Shown: piece after piece, positions 23,813 to 31,691 of the stretch
Layout of the letters: each line of letters starts with the position of its first letter
Numbering within the stretch: position 1 is the stretch's first letter
NCBI RefSeq assembly: GCF_000691865.1
Contig: NZ_JMIO01000011.1
Location: 1-34,717, forward strand
Source of the DNA: Methanoculleus sp. MH98A
GTDB taxonomy: Archaea; Halobacteriota; Methanomicrobia; Methanomicrobiales; Methanoculleaceae
Direction: 5' to 3'
DNA: 34,717 bases
Program-made: the position numbers and the translations under genes
Notes under the pieces: model-generated
What the model was told of the DNA's origin: nothing
Seen by the model: only the letters and a program-made list of their open reading frames with translations
Database searches by the model: none

Positions 23813-25084
23813 ATGGATCGCCTGCACCTGATCCTCCAGCGCTACTTCGGGCATTCTGCGTTCAACCTCTACCAGCGGGAGATCATCGAAGACCTGCTTG
23901 CCGGGCGCGACGTCCTCGCGGTGCTCGCGACCGGAGGGGGAAAGTCACTCTGCTACCAGGTCCCCGCGCTCGTCGGCGACGGTGTCGTGCTGGTGATATC
24001 GCCCCTCATCGCCCTGATGAAGGACCAGGTCGACGACCTGCAGGCCCGCGGGGTCGGCGCGGAAGCGCTGAACTCTTCCGGATCATATGCCGCGACGCGC
24101 CGGATCCTCTCGGAACTCAAAGAGGGGCTTATCCAGATCCTCTACGTCTCGCCGGAGAAGGCGGTCGGCGAAGATTTTATCGACCTGATGGCGTCCCTTC
24201 CGGTCACCCTGATCGCGGTCGACGAGGCGCACTGCATATCGATGTGGGGGCACCAGTTCCGCCCGGAGTACCGGTCGCTTTCGGTGCTCAAGGAACGGTT
24301 CCCCGGGGTGCCGATGGTTGCCCTGACGGCGACCGCGACCCCGGACGTCCGCGACGACATCGCGCGGCAGCTCAATCTTTCGGACCCTTCGGTCTACGTC
24401 GGGAGTTTCAACCGCGAGAACCTCCGCTACGCCGTCGTCGGAAAGGAGGAGGACGCGTACGAGCGGCTCCGGGCCTATCTGCGGGGCAGGAGAGGGGACG
24501 CCGGAATCGTCTATGTCGCAACCCGTGACGGGGCCGAGACGCTCGCGGCACGGCTCCGCGCCGGCGGGATTCCGGCACTCCCCTACCATGCCGGCATGAC
24601 GGCGGCCGCCCGGAGAGAGACGCAGGACAGGTTCATCGGCGGGAAGGTTCCGGTCGTCTGCGCGACGAGCGCGTTCGGCATGGGGATCGACAAGCCGGAT
24701 GTCCGGTTCGTCGTCCACTACGATATGCCCAAGACCCTCGAGGCCTACTACCAGGAGAGCGGCCGGGCCGGAAGGGACGGCAAGGAGAGCGACTGCATCC
24801 TCTACTACAGCGACGAAGATGCGCGGCGCCTCAGATCGTTCATCGACCGCGATCTTGCATCCGAATTCCAGCGCGAGGTCGCACGCTCGAAACTCCAGAG
24901 CATGGTGGATTACTGCACCACGACGGAGTGCCGGAGGAAGATGCTCCTCGGGTATTTCGGGGAGCGGATCGAGGAGCCCTGTAGCGGCTGCGACGCCTGT
25001 GCTCCGGCAGGCGCCACGGCCGGAAAGGCCCGTCCCCGGTCCGGGCGCAGGAAACGCGGTGCCACCCGCCCGGCATCCGGCTGA
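23813..25084 (+). CDS. recQ: RecQ-family DNA helicase, short form
   Basis: A 423-residue superfamily 2 3'-5' DNA helicase. It has LATGGGKSLCYQVPAL (motif I, near residue 43), ISPLIALMKDQVDDL (Ia), AVDEAHCISMWGHQFRPEY (motif II and the RecQ aromatic loop, near 135), ALTATATPDVRDDI (III), YHAGM and ATSAFGMGIDKPDVRFVVH (V) and ESGRAGRDG (VI). A zinc-binding Cys set follows (TTTECRRKMLLGYFGE, then CSGCDAC). The protein then ends in a basic tail rich in Arg, without the winged-helix and HRDC domains of E. coli RecQ (about 610 residues). GTG at 23810 is an alternative start. A possible TATA (ACTTATATAG) lies immediately upstream, very close to the start. Confidence 0.93.
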   Translation: MDRLHLILQRYFGHSAFNLYQREIIEDLLAGRDVLAVLATGGGKSLCYQVPALVGDGVVLVISPLIALMKDQVDDLQARGVGAEALNSSGSYAATRRILSELKEGLIQILYVSPEKAVGEDFIDLMASLPVTLIAVDEAHCISMWGHQFRPEYRSLSVLKERFPGVPMVALTATATPDVRDDIARQLNLSDPSVYVGSFNRENLRYAVVGKEEDAYERLRAYLRGRRGDAGIVYVATRDGAETLAARLRAGGIPALPYHAGMTAAARRETQDRFIGGKVPVVCATSAFGMGIDKPDVRFVVHYDMPKTLEAYYQESGRAGRDGKESDCILYYSDEDARRLRSFIDRDLASEFQREVARSKLQSMVDYCTTTECRRKMLLGYFGERIEEPCSGCDACAPAGATAGKARPRSGRRKRGATRPASG

Positions 25085-25163
25085 ACCGGTGGGTTCCGGT
25101 GTCCTCCTTCCCCCGGGGAAACACCTATTATGCATACGGCAAAAGACTTTGCCGGGATTTGTC

Positions 25164-25388
25164 ATGGCAAAGAAGTTAACTCGTTCGACGTCCGACCGGT
25201 GGATCGCCGGCATATGCGGCGGCATCGGAGAATACCTTGAGATCGATCCGAACGTCATCAGGATGATCTGGGTCGTCCTCAGCGTGCTCACGACGGTCTT
25301 CCCGGGGGTAATCATTTATATCCTGCTCTGGATCATCCTGCCGGAACAGGGGCAGGCGCGGCCGGTCGAGGCGACGGCCGAGGTATAA
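25164..25388 (+). CDS. Small PspC-domain membrane protein
   Basis: A 74-residue protein that is essentially one PspC domain: LTRSTSDRWIAGICGGIGEY at the N terminus, the conserved LEIDPNVIRMIWVVLSVLT, then a hydrophobic hairpin (FPGVIIYILLWIILPE) and a short tail. PspC proteins in bacteria sense envelope stress; the role of such tiny archaeal versions is unknown. An open frame runs in from recQ, but the conserved domain starts at this ATG. A run of nine T follows at about 25422-25430, a probable terminator. Confidence 0.9.
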   Translation: MAKKLTRSTSDRWIAGICGGIGEYLEIDPNVIRMIWVVLSVLTTVFPGVIIYILLWIILPEQGQARPVEATAEV

Positions 25389-25421
25389 GCAAGGCGGGGT
25401 GCGGTCCGGAGGCTGTGCCCG

Positions 25422-25432
25422 TTTTTTTTTTG
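25422..25432 (+). terminator. Oligo-T terminator after the PspC gene
   Basis: An unbroken run of T about 35 bases after the PspC stop, the longest such run in the window. Confidence 0.5.
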
Positions 25433-25489
25433 GAGGACAGGCAGCCGTACCGCTAGGTTTCTCGAGATGTGGAAGTAAGGGTGATGCGC

Positions 25490-25700
25490 GTACTCAAGTG
25501 TCCTTGCTCACTCGTGCACGGCTTTCCAGTGGACTGCGCACCTCCGGTGCTCGTGCTCCTGACCCGAAACCCTTCGGGTTTCTCCAGCTCCGGCCCTTCA
25601 GCCCATCGCACCCTTCGGCCAGTCGCATATCGCCACGCACTGCCCCCGCCCCCTAGGGCGGGGGAGGAGCGCGAAGCGCGGGTGGGGTGGGGTTCTTCCT
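25490..25700. repeat. Intergenic mosaic repeat element (copy D)
   Basis: Begins with cgtgcacggctttccagtgg, then GCACC-TCC-GGTGC, the hairpin GAAACCC-TTC-GGGTTTC at 25566-25582, the block cgcatatcgccacgcactgc shared exactly with copy C, a G/C-rich palindrome (cgccccctagggcgggg) and gcgcgggtggggtgggg. Order of modules parallels the other copies. No gene is visible from 25389 to 26111. Confidence 0.65.
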
Positions 25701-25809
25701 CAATCACCTTAAAACACCTTGATTTCCTTACATTCCTGCCTTAAACCAGTCAATATTGCATCCGAAGAAAAAGAATGTCTAGAGGGAGCAAAGTTTGGGT
25801 ATTGGCTGT

Positions 25810-26040
25810 TGTGAAGAGACAGGGGAGGGGGGCGAACCCCCCTCGAAACTCTTCGAGTTTCTCATGCTCCGGGCGTTCCGCCCATCGCACTCCCGTCAGC
25901 CCCTCCTCGCACCTAACGGTGCTCACGCTCACTGCGTTCGCGCCTCGCACCTTTGGTGCTCGAACTCCGTCCTTTCAGGACGTCGTTCCCCCAATGGCGA
26001 TAGCCCATGGGAATCCGTGTCCGGGGATGTGGGGCAATGA
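25810..26040. repeat. Intergenic mosaic repeat element (copy E)
   Basis: Begins agacaggggaggggggcgaa as in copy C, then GAAACTC-TTC-GAGTTTC at 25845-25861, GGGCG-TTC-CGCCC, GCACC-TAAC-GGTGC, GCACC-TTT-GGTGC, GTCCT-TTC-AGGAC, and ends aatggcgatagcccatggga then atccgtg. Same orientation as copies A and D. It lies directly beside copy D, so this gap contains two elements in series. Confidence 0.65.
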
Positions 26041-26111
26041 GTTAAAGAATGGGCGCACCACTCAAAAAATGAGCATCTCAAGAACCGAAACCGAAGACTG
26101 CACCCCCCCGC

Positions 26112-27239
26112 TCACTCCACCGGCTCCCACCCGGTGCAGACGTCCCGTCCGGGATCGAGGAGCACGTCGTGGGGGAGCCCGATGAGCGAGACCGCCGCGA
26201 GCGCCCCGATGACGCCCCGGCCACCGTAGAGATGTGCTCCGAACCGCCCGGCTGCCCTCTCGGTCGCCTCCCGGTCGATCACCGTCTCTCTCGCGCTCCT
26301 CCCGTAGGCCCGGAGTCCGCCGGGCACCCGGAAACCCTGCCGGACGGCGACGCCCCACTCGGGGGACGCCGCCTCCCCGGCGACGAACCGCACGGCGGAC
26401 TCCTCGATCCGCGCCACGAGATCGGGCTCCACCGCAAGCTCGATGCAACTGCACGAGTTTCCGGCAGTCCGGGCCTCGAGCCGGGGGTTGAGCATCGCGA
26501 CGCGGTGACCGATCGGCATGACACCGTCGAGTTTCGCGAGGTGCTGGAGGAGCGCGAGGGCGAGGGCGAAGGTCGCGCCCTCGGTCCCGGTATCGGTGTC
26601 GTCGATCCCGACGGCGACGTAGGCGAGCGCCCGGGTGACCACCTCGCCCTCGACCACCGGCCCTTCGCGGTGAACGGTGACGCCGCGGACGCCCTCTGCA
26701 AAAGACATCATATCGGTGAGCGAGTAGGCCGGACCGCCGATACACCGGATCTGCTGGCGGATGTAGCCGTCCTCGTGGAAGACGCCGACGATCCCGACCG
26801 CCGGCGCGGGATCGAGCCCGACGGCCACCTCCCGTCGCCCGAGGCTCGCCCGCTCGCGGAGTAGCGTCCCGTCCCGGCGGACGGACTGCAGGGCGCCGCC
26901 GGCACGGGCGTGATGGAACTCGCAGAACGCTGCACATCCCCCGCTCATGCACTCGTGGTAGATCTCGACCTCGCCGCCGTCGATCGTGGTGAAGATCCGG
27001 CGGCAGGCGCTCTCCGGCATCACGCTGGTCGCCGCATACCGCGCCGCGTGCCGCCCTCGCTGCTCCTCCGTGATGAGGACGCAGCCCTCCTCGATGAGGC
27101 GGTTCACCCAGTCCTGGACGGTGCTCCGGGGGGTGTCGGTCGCCTCCGCGATATCGACCACCGTAAAGTAGCCACTCTCAAGCGTCGCCTGACGCATCAG
27201 CCGCAGGTACTGCTTTCTCCGCTCAAGAACCCTGGACAT
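26112..27239 (-). CDS. HTH protein with IDDTDT domain, resembling methanogenesis marker 11
   Basis: A 375-residue protein of two parts. Residues about 1-70 form a winged helix-turn-helix (RRKQYLRLMRQATLESGYFT, then VVDIAEATDTPRSTVQDWVNRLIEEGCV). The rest has a Cys/His-rich stretch (YHECMSGGCAAFCEFHHA near residue 93), IGGPAYSLTDMMSFAEG, and the motif VGIDDTDTGTEGATFALALA near residue 210. That motif is shared with TiaS (DUF1743) and, as I recall it, with methanogenesis marker 11. A role as nucleotide-dependent enzyme or regulator is inference. The ATG at 27239 has GTGATC as ribosome site; the coding region overlaps the homoserine dehydrogenase end by 17 bases, so the genes are cotranscribed. 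Confidence 0.7.
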   Translation of the reverse strand: MSRVLERRKQYLRLMRQATLESGYFTVVDIAEATDTPRSTVQDWVNRLIEEGCVLITEEQRGRHAARYAATSVMPESACRRIFTTIDGGEVEIYHECMSGGCAAFCEFHHARAGGALQSVRRDGTLLRERASLGRREVAVGLDPAPAVGIVGVFHEDGYIRQQIRCIGGPAYSLTDMMSFAEGVRGVTVHREGPVVEGEVVTRALAYVAVGIDDTDTGTEGATFALALALLQHLAKLDGVMPIGHRVAMLNPRLEARTAGNSCSCIELAVEPDLVARIEESAVRFVAGEAASPEWGVAVRQGFRVPGGLRAYGRSARETVIDREATERAAGRFGAHLYGGRGVIGALAAVSLIGLPHDVLLDPGRDVCTGWEPVE

Positions 27240-28212
27240 GCCGATCACGGATGTAGAGGAGGTCGCCGATCACCGCGCTGGCGGTCTCGGTGGAGCCCGC
27301 GCCCTTCCCGATGAACGTCAGGTCCCCGGCGAGGTCCGTCCCCACCGTGACCGCGTTGAGCGTTCCTTCGACGACGAGCGGGTGCACTTTTGAGACGATC
27401 CGCGGCGAGACGCGGAGCACCCCCGCCTCCGGGACGACCTCGCCGATCAGCCGGATGGTGCAGTCCTGATCCTCCGCAAGCCGCAGGGCTTCGGGTGTCA
27501 GGAGGGTGATCCCCGTCCTCTCCACGTCGTCGAGCGTGGTCCGCATATCGAGGATGGCGTTGGCGAGGATGACCAGTTTGATCGCCGCATCGATCCCCTC
27601 GACGTCGTAGGTGGGGTCGGCTTCGGCATACCCGAGTTCCCGGGCCTCGGCAAGAGCCTGCTCGTAGGTGAGACTGTCCTCGGCCATCCGGGTGAGGATG
27701 TAGTTGCAGGTGCCGTTGAAGACCCCGTAAAGCCTGGAGATGGTGTTGCCCGCAAGGCCTTCCTGCATCGCGTGGATGAGCGGGATCGCGCCGCAGACCG
27801 TCGCCTCGTACCTCAGGAAGACGCCGTTTGCCGCTGCCAGGTCCCGGAGTTCCGGGTAGGCGAGAGCGATCGGGCCTTTGTTCGAGGTGACGACGTGCTT
27901 GTGCCGCCGGAGGGCTCCCCGGATGTGGCCCAGCGCCGGCTCGCCGTCATCCACGTTCGTCGGGGTCACCTCGACCAGGACGTCATAATCCGCCTTCGCC
28001 ACCACGTCCGCGGGGCTGACGTCCCGGCTGCCGCAGGGTCCGCCTTCCTCCTTCTTGGCAAGCGCCGCCGCAATGTCGATCCCGGCCGGGTCGATGATCC
28101 CGCTCCTTGAATCGGCAAGACCGGTGACGGTGAGATCAAGGTTTTTTGCAAGGATTGCCCGGGCGATCCCCCGGCCGACGGAGCCGAACCCCAGGATGGC
28201 GATCCGCATCAT
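27223..28212 (-). CDS. hom: Homoserine dehydrogenase
   Basis: Reduces aspartate semialdehyde to homoserine on the way to threonine, methionine and isoleucine. The 329-residue protein has the N-terminal Rossmann loop AILGFGSVGRGIARAIL, the VVTSNKGPIAL segment near residue 110 with the active-site Lys, YEATVCGAIPLI near 138, FNGTCNYILTRM near 165, and AEADPTYDVEGIDAAIKLVILAN near 195, the catalytic region. No C-terminal ACT domain is fused; the regulator is encoded by the preceding gene, whose stop overlaps this start as ATGA. It competes for the aspartate semialdehyde that the ADTH synthase also uses, linking this operon to the aromatic one. Confidence 0.96.
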   Translation of the reverse strand: MMRIAILGFGSVGRGIARAILAKNLDLTVTGLADSRSGIIDPAGIDIAAALAKKEEGGPCGSRDVSPADVVAKADYDVLVEVTPTNVDDGEPALGHIRGALRRHKHVVTSNKGPIALAYPELRDLAAANGVFLRYEATVCGAIPLIHAMQEGLAGNTISRLYGVFNGTCNYILTRMAEDSLTYEQALAEARELGYAEADPTYDVEGIDAAIKLVILANAILDMRTTLDDVERTGITLLTPEALRLAEDQDCTIRLIGEVVPEAGVLRVSPRIVSKVHPLVVEGTLNAVTVGTDLAGDLTFIGKGAGSTETASAVIGDLLYIRDRHVQGS

Positions 28213-28697
28213 ACACCCTCCAGGGGCTCGATGATGAGGAGATCCTTCTGCTCCGCAACGCTGCGCAGGATCCGGATCGCTTTCTTCATCTCCTCGCGGG
28301 TGGTCGAACGGATAGTGATTCGGGCCGAAGACGGGGCGTTGATCGCCGGCATGGCAAGGGAGAGGTCCGTCACCTCGGCCGAGCCGGTCGTGTCGATCCG
28401 GTCGACCGTATCGGAGAGATCCGTGTGCATCAAATGCCCGATCGTGATCAGCGTGCATTCATAGAGGAGACGCTGCTCGCCGATGCGCACGACGCTGACA
28501 CCCTGCTCCCGGAGCAGTTCAAGGAGTTTCTCAAGGCGGCCCTCGGGAAGTTCCAGCACGATCTGGACGTCCAGCACTTCCGTAGCCGCCGGCGTCTCCC
28601 GCTGGTGGATGACCGCGATGATATTTCCCCCGACAGCCGAGATCGGCTGGAGGGCTGCGACCAGCTGTCCGGGTTGGTCCCTCATCTCGAGCTTCAT
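28209..28697 (-). CDS. ACT-domain regulator of homoserine dehydrogenase (COG2061-like)
   Basis: A 162-residue protein with an N-terminal ACT domain (MKLEMRDQPGQLVAALQPIS, AVGGNIIAVIHQRE) and a second, more divergent ACT-like half (TDLSLAMPAINAPSSARITI, then RSVAEQKDLLIIEPLEG). Such proteins are predicted to bind an amino acid, probably threonine, and to control homoserine dehydrogenase allosterically. The ATGA overlap with hom supports a fixed-ratio complex. The start could also be the TTG at 28709, which has AGGTGG upstream; the ATG at 28697 has AGGT at a usable distance. Confidence 0.88.
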   Translation of the reverse strand: MKLEMRDQPGQLVAALQPISAVGGNIIAVIHQRETPAATEVLDVQIVLELPEGRLEKLLELLREQGVSVVRIGEQRLLYECTLITIGHLMHTDLSDTVDRIDTTGSAEVTDLSLAMPAINAPSSARITIRSTTREEMKKAIRILRSVAEQKDLLIIEPLEGV

Positions 28698-28812
28698 GGA
28701 TACCTGCAAAAAAAACCACCTGCTGAATAGTTGACCTGCCGGGGTGATAAGTCTTGTACCCGGGAACAGTCCCTGGACGGGGGGTGTGCCGTAAAAATGG
28801 AGGGATACTTTG

Positions 28813-29529
28813 TTACTTCACCGACCCGGGCGCAGCGGTGACGATCGGGAGCGACCGGGCAAACTCGGGAAGGAGCTCGGCGGGGATGCCCATGACGAGT
28901 TCGTTGTCCTCAATCCCCGAGAACCGGCGCGATCCGTCGCACCCGAGCGAGTAGTTGACGTTGCCGGAGAGGTAGGGCAGCGCGGTCGCGTCCGCACAGA
29001 CCGACTGGATCCCCGCCATCGTGGACTCGATCCGTCCTCCGAGCAGGTAGAGCGTCGTCTGCGCGAGTTTCAGCATCGCCCGGGGCTCGGCGACGATGAC
29101 GACGACGTGCGGGTCGAACGGCGTCTTCTCGAGCGGCGCATAAACGGTCGCATACGTCTCGAGTTCCGGGACGTGCGGCACCTGCCGGATGGTCCGCATG
29201 CAGGCGGCCCAGCTCTCGAACTTGCCGAGTTTGTAGTAGAACTCTCCCGAACGGAGGCTCGGCGTGAGTTCCTTCAGCCCGAGGGCCCAGGCGCCCCCCA
29301 TGCAGACGTGCTTGTCGGCTGTCGCGTAAAATATCTCGCCGTTCAGCCGGGCCCTGGTGATCATCTGGCAGTGGCGGACGGTCTCGTCGATCGGCCCGAC
29401 CCCTTCGGGGATGCCGTCGGGGTTCTTTGCGAGTTTGACCGCGACCGGTGAGCCCCGCAGGTCGAGGGCGGTCTTGAGCGTCTCCGCGATCTCCGCGTAG
29501 GCGATCTCCTTGCGCATCTGGTCTTCCAT
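28813..29529 (-). CDS. DUF169 family protein
   Basis: A 238-residue cytosolic protein of the DUF169 family, common in methanogens and of unknown function. Signatures: LRGSPVAVKLAKNPDGIPEG near the N terminus, HCQMITRARLNGEIFYAT with a Cys near residue 54, HVCMGGAWALGL near 74, YKLGKFESWAACMRTI near 100, and NYSLGCDGSRRF near 195. The several conserved Cys could bind metal or a cofactor; that is inference. ATG at 29529 preferred, since the frame's upstream extension overlaps a GAGGAG ribosome site. Not obviously linked to its neighbours: 115 bases from the ACT gene and 73 from nadK. Confidence 0.87.
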   Translation of the reverse strand: MEDQMRKEIAYAEIAETLKTALDLRGSPVAVKLAKNPDGIPEGVGPIDETVRHCQMITRARLNGEIFYATADKHVCMGGAWALGLKELTPSLRSGEFYYKLGKFESWAACMRTIRQVPHVPELETYATVYAPLEKTPFDPHVVVIVAEPRAMLKLAQTTLYLLGGRIESTMAGIQSVCADATALPYLSGNVNYSLGCDGSRRFSGIEDNELVMGIPAELLPEFARSLPIVTAAPGSVK

Positions 29530-29602
29530 AATCCTGCTCACTCCTCTATCCAGATAATCCCCGCGCTCACTCATAAAATCTCTGTTCGGGGTTTCGGCAG
29601 GG

Positions 29603-30415
29603 TCAGAGGTTGCGCAGTTTATAGTTCACCTTTTCAAAGAAGGGTTTGTCAGTATGGACGAAGAGGGCGGGCTGATCCGACTTCTTAACCGTGATGGTAG
29701 ACTCTTTTTCGAGCTCGAACGTGCTCTGACCGTCGATGACGAGATGCGCCGGTTTCTCGGTCTCGAGTGTGATCTCGAGGTTCCTCTCGGTGCTGATGAG
29801 GTGGGGACGGGACGAGAGCATATACGGCGCGAGCGGCACAAGGAGGAAACCCTCGATCTGCGGGTCGACGATCGGCCCTCCCGCGCTCATGGCGTATGCG
29901 GTCGATCCGGTCGGGGTCGATACGAGCAGGCCGTCGGCCCGGAACCGCTCCGCGGGCGTGCCGTCGACGTAAACGCCGAACCGGAGCATCTTCGCCGGCC
30001 GGTCGGTGACGACGAGGGCCTCGTTGAGGGCGTCGCCGAGCGGTCTCCCGTTGACGGAGAGGCTGACCCGCATCCGGCGCTCGACACGGAACCCATCCGT
30101 GTGGGCGGCGAAGAACGTTCGTGCTTCGTCGGGTTCCAGGTCCGCGAGGAATCCCACTTCGCCCCAGTTGATCCCGAGGACAGGGATCTGTTTCTTCATC
30201 TGGTGGACGGTGAGGAGAACCGATCCGTCGCCGCCGACGACCACGGCCAGGTCGCCGCCGATATCCTCAAACGAAACACCCTCTTCTCCGAGGTGCTCCG
30301 CCGTGCCTTCCTCGAGAGCAACCTCATGCCCCAGACCCTCGAGTTCCCGGGCGAGCGACGCGGTGTAACGGAGCGCATCCGCCTCATCGATACGCGATAC
30401 AAGGACGATCTTCAT
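29603..30415 (-). CDS. nadK: NAD kinase
   Basis: Phosphorylates NAD(H) to NADP(H). The 270-residue protein has VVVGGDGSVLLTVHQM near residue 58 with the GGDG motif, LGINWGEVGFLADL near 80, the NEALVV segment near 130, and STPTGSTAYAMSAGGPIVDP near 165 for substrate binding. It ends with a beta-rich C-terminal domain (LVIDGQSTFELEKESTITVKKS). The gene lies 7 bases after the IMPase/FBPase gene, in the same order as the two halves of the M. jannaschii fusion protein MJ0917 (NADP phosphatase-NAD kinase). The pair may therefore set the NAD/NADP balance. Confidence 0.96.
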   Translation of the reverse strand: MKIVLVSRIDEADALRYTASLARELEGLGHEVALEEGTAEHLGEEGVSFEDIGGDLAVVVGGDGSVLLTVHQMKKQIPVLGINWGEVGFLADLEPDEARTFFAAHTDGFRVERRMRVSLSVNGRPLGDALNEALVVTDRPAKMLRFGVYVDGTPAERFRADGLLVSTPTGSTAYAMSAGGPIVDPQIEGFLLVPLAPYMLSSRPHLISTERNLEITLETEKPAHLVIDGQSTFELEKESTITVKKSDQPALFVHTDKPFFEKVNYKLRNL

Positions 30416-30422
30416 GCGCGAT

Positions 30423-31199
30423 TCACCTCAGGTACTCGATAACCTTGTTGTGCACGGTACCGTTCGTGGCGACGAGGCTCCGCCCGACGGACACCTCGTC
30501 GGGGAAGACAAGGGCGTTCCCTTCGAGATCGGAGACCGTTCCCCCGGCTTCCTCGCAGACCAGCATCCCCGCCGCCGCGTCGGTGACCCGGAGCGTTCCC
30601 CGCACGTCGATGAAACCGTCGATGCGGCCGCACCCGACGTAACAGAGCTCCAGCGCCGATGCGCCGAGGAGGCGCCACCGCCGGATCTTACGGCCGATCA
30701 TCTGGACACGCGTCGGGTCGAACTTCCGGCCGTAGACGCTCATGGCGCTCTCTTCGAGGAGCGATACCCCCGAGACGCGGATGGGCCGGTCGTCGAGGCA
30801 GGCCCCCCGTCCCCGGATGGCGTAAAACGTCTCACCCGTGGCGAGGTTCTGGACGTATCCTGCCTGTACGACTCCTTCTTCTGCATACGCAATCGAGAGG
30901 GCGTAGAACGGGATCCCGACCACGGCGTTGTAGGTGCCGTCGACCGGGTCGAGGAAGATGGTTCCGTTCTCCCCGCCCATCTCGGCGCACCCGAGTTCCT
31001 CGCTGATCAGGCGCCGGCAGAACGGGTGGCACGTGAAGTAGTCTACGATGATCTCTTCAGCGACCTGGTCGATCTTCTTCGTGGGCGTGCCGTCCGCGCC
31101 CATCTTGACGTACGCCCCTGCCTCCGGCGTTCCGACCATGCCTGTTATTGCATCGCGTACCGCCCCCGCCACGTCGTCACACGCCCGGATGAACTCCAT
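30423..31199 (-). CDS. Inositol monophosphatase / fructose-1,6-bisphosphatase family
   Basis: A Mg-dependent Li-sensitive phosphatase fold, 258 residues. Metal-binding motifs: ISEELG near residue 65, DPVDGTYNAVVGIPFYALSI near 84 and RVTDAAAGMLVCEEAGGTVSD near 205. In archaea this family acts on fructose-1,6-bisphosphate and inositol-1-phosphate, and in the MJ0917 fusion on NADP. Its position just before nadK makes NADP phosphatase activity plausible, though gluconeogenic FBPase is the conservative name. ATG at 31199 has GAGGAG six bases upstream; the TTG before it is unlikely. Divergent from the aIF5A gene. Confidence 0.9.
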   Translation of the reverse strand: MEFIRACDDVAGAVRDAITGMVGTPEAGAYVKMGADGTPTKKIDQVAEEIIVDYFTCHPFCRRLISEELGCAEMGGENGTIFLDPVDGTYNAVVGIPFYALSIAYAEEGVVQAGYVQNLATGETFYAIRGRGACLDDRPIRVSGVSLLEESAMSVYGRKFDPTRVQMIGRKIRRWRLLGASALELCYVGCGRIDGFIDVRGTLRVTDAAAGMLVCEEAGGTVSDLEGNALVFPDEVSVGRSLVATNGTVHNKVIEYLR

Positions 31200-31227
31200 C
31201 AACTCTCCTCGTCCCGTCCCTTATTCT

Positions 31228-31245
31228 ACGGTGTATTTATGTACT
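31228..31245. promoter_or_regulatory. A+T-rich divergent promoter element
   Basis: gtgtatttatgtac reads as a TATA box on both strands. On the minus strand it would start transcription just before the phosphatase ATG; on the plus strand about 25 bases before the aIF5A ATG. Assigned from position and composition only. Confidence 0.4.
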
Positions 31246-31288
31246 GTAATCCAGATACATTAATCACGCGTTTACCGAGTGAGACAAT

Positions 31289-31666
31289 ATGAAGGAACAG
31301 ACAGAAGTTGGGAAACTGAAAGAGGGACGTTACGTCGTCGTAGAGGATGAGCCTTGCAGGATTGTCTCCATCGCCACCTCCAAGCCGGGGAAGCACGGAG
31401 CGGCGAAGTCCCGAATCGACTGTATCGGCATCTTCGACGGCGTCAAGCGCTCGATCGTCCAGCCGGTCTCGGCGAAGACCTACGTGCCCATAGTGGAGCG
31501 GAAGATGGCACAGGTCATCTCGATCGCCGGCACGACCGTCCAGCTCATGGACGTCAAGGACTTTGAGATGTTCGAACTCGACGTGACCGAAGAGCAGGTC
31601 GCCGGCCTTGAGCCGGGTAAGGAGATTCCGTACATATCATCCCTGGGCAAGAAGAAACTTGAGTGA
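31289..31666 (+). CDS. Translation factor aIF5A
   Basis: Archaeal homologue of eIF5A/EF-P, which relieves ribosome stalling. The 125-residue product has an SH3-like N-terminal half with the modification loop TSKPGKHGAAKS; Lys35 in GKHG corresponds to the lysine that becomes (deoxy)hypusine. The C-terminal OB half runs from about residue 72 (KMAQVISIAGTTVQLMDVKD). The length is typical for archaea. The agmatinase-family gene follows after 25 bases, and in haloarchaea an agmatinase-like enzyme has been implicated in hypusine formation, so the two are likely linked in function. Confidence 0.97.
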   Translation: MKEQTEVGKLKEGRYVVVEDEPCRIVSIATSKPGKHGAAKSRIDCIGIFDGVKRSIVQPVSAKTYVPIVERKMAQVISIAGTTVQLMDVKDFEMFELDVTEEQVAGLEPGKEIPYISSLGKKKLE

Positions 31667-31691
31667 CCTTTTCTGGCTTACGAAAACGGGC

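Noticed and set aside
24699-25163. Long N-terminal extension of the PspC gene into recQ
   Set aside because: The extension reads recQ in a shifted frame and is Ser/Arg/Pro-rich; the conserved PspC domain starts at 25164.
24083-25315. Minus-strand open frame opposite recQ
   Set aside because: Antisense shadow of a conserved helicase.
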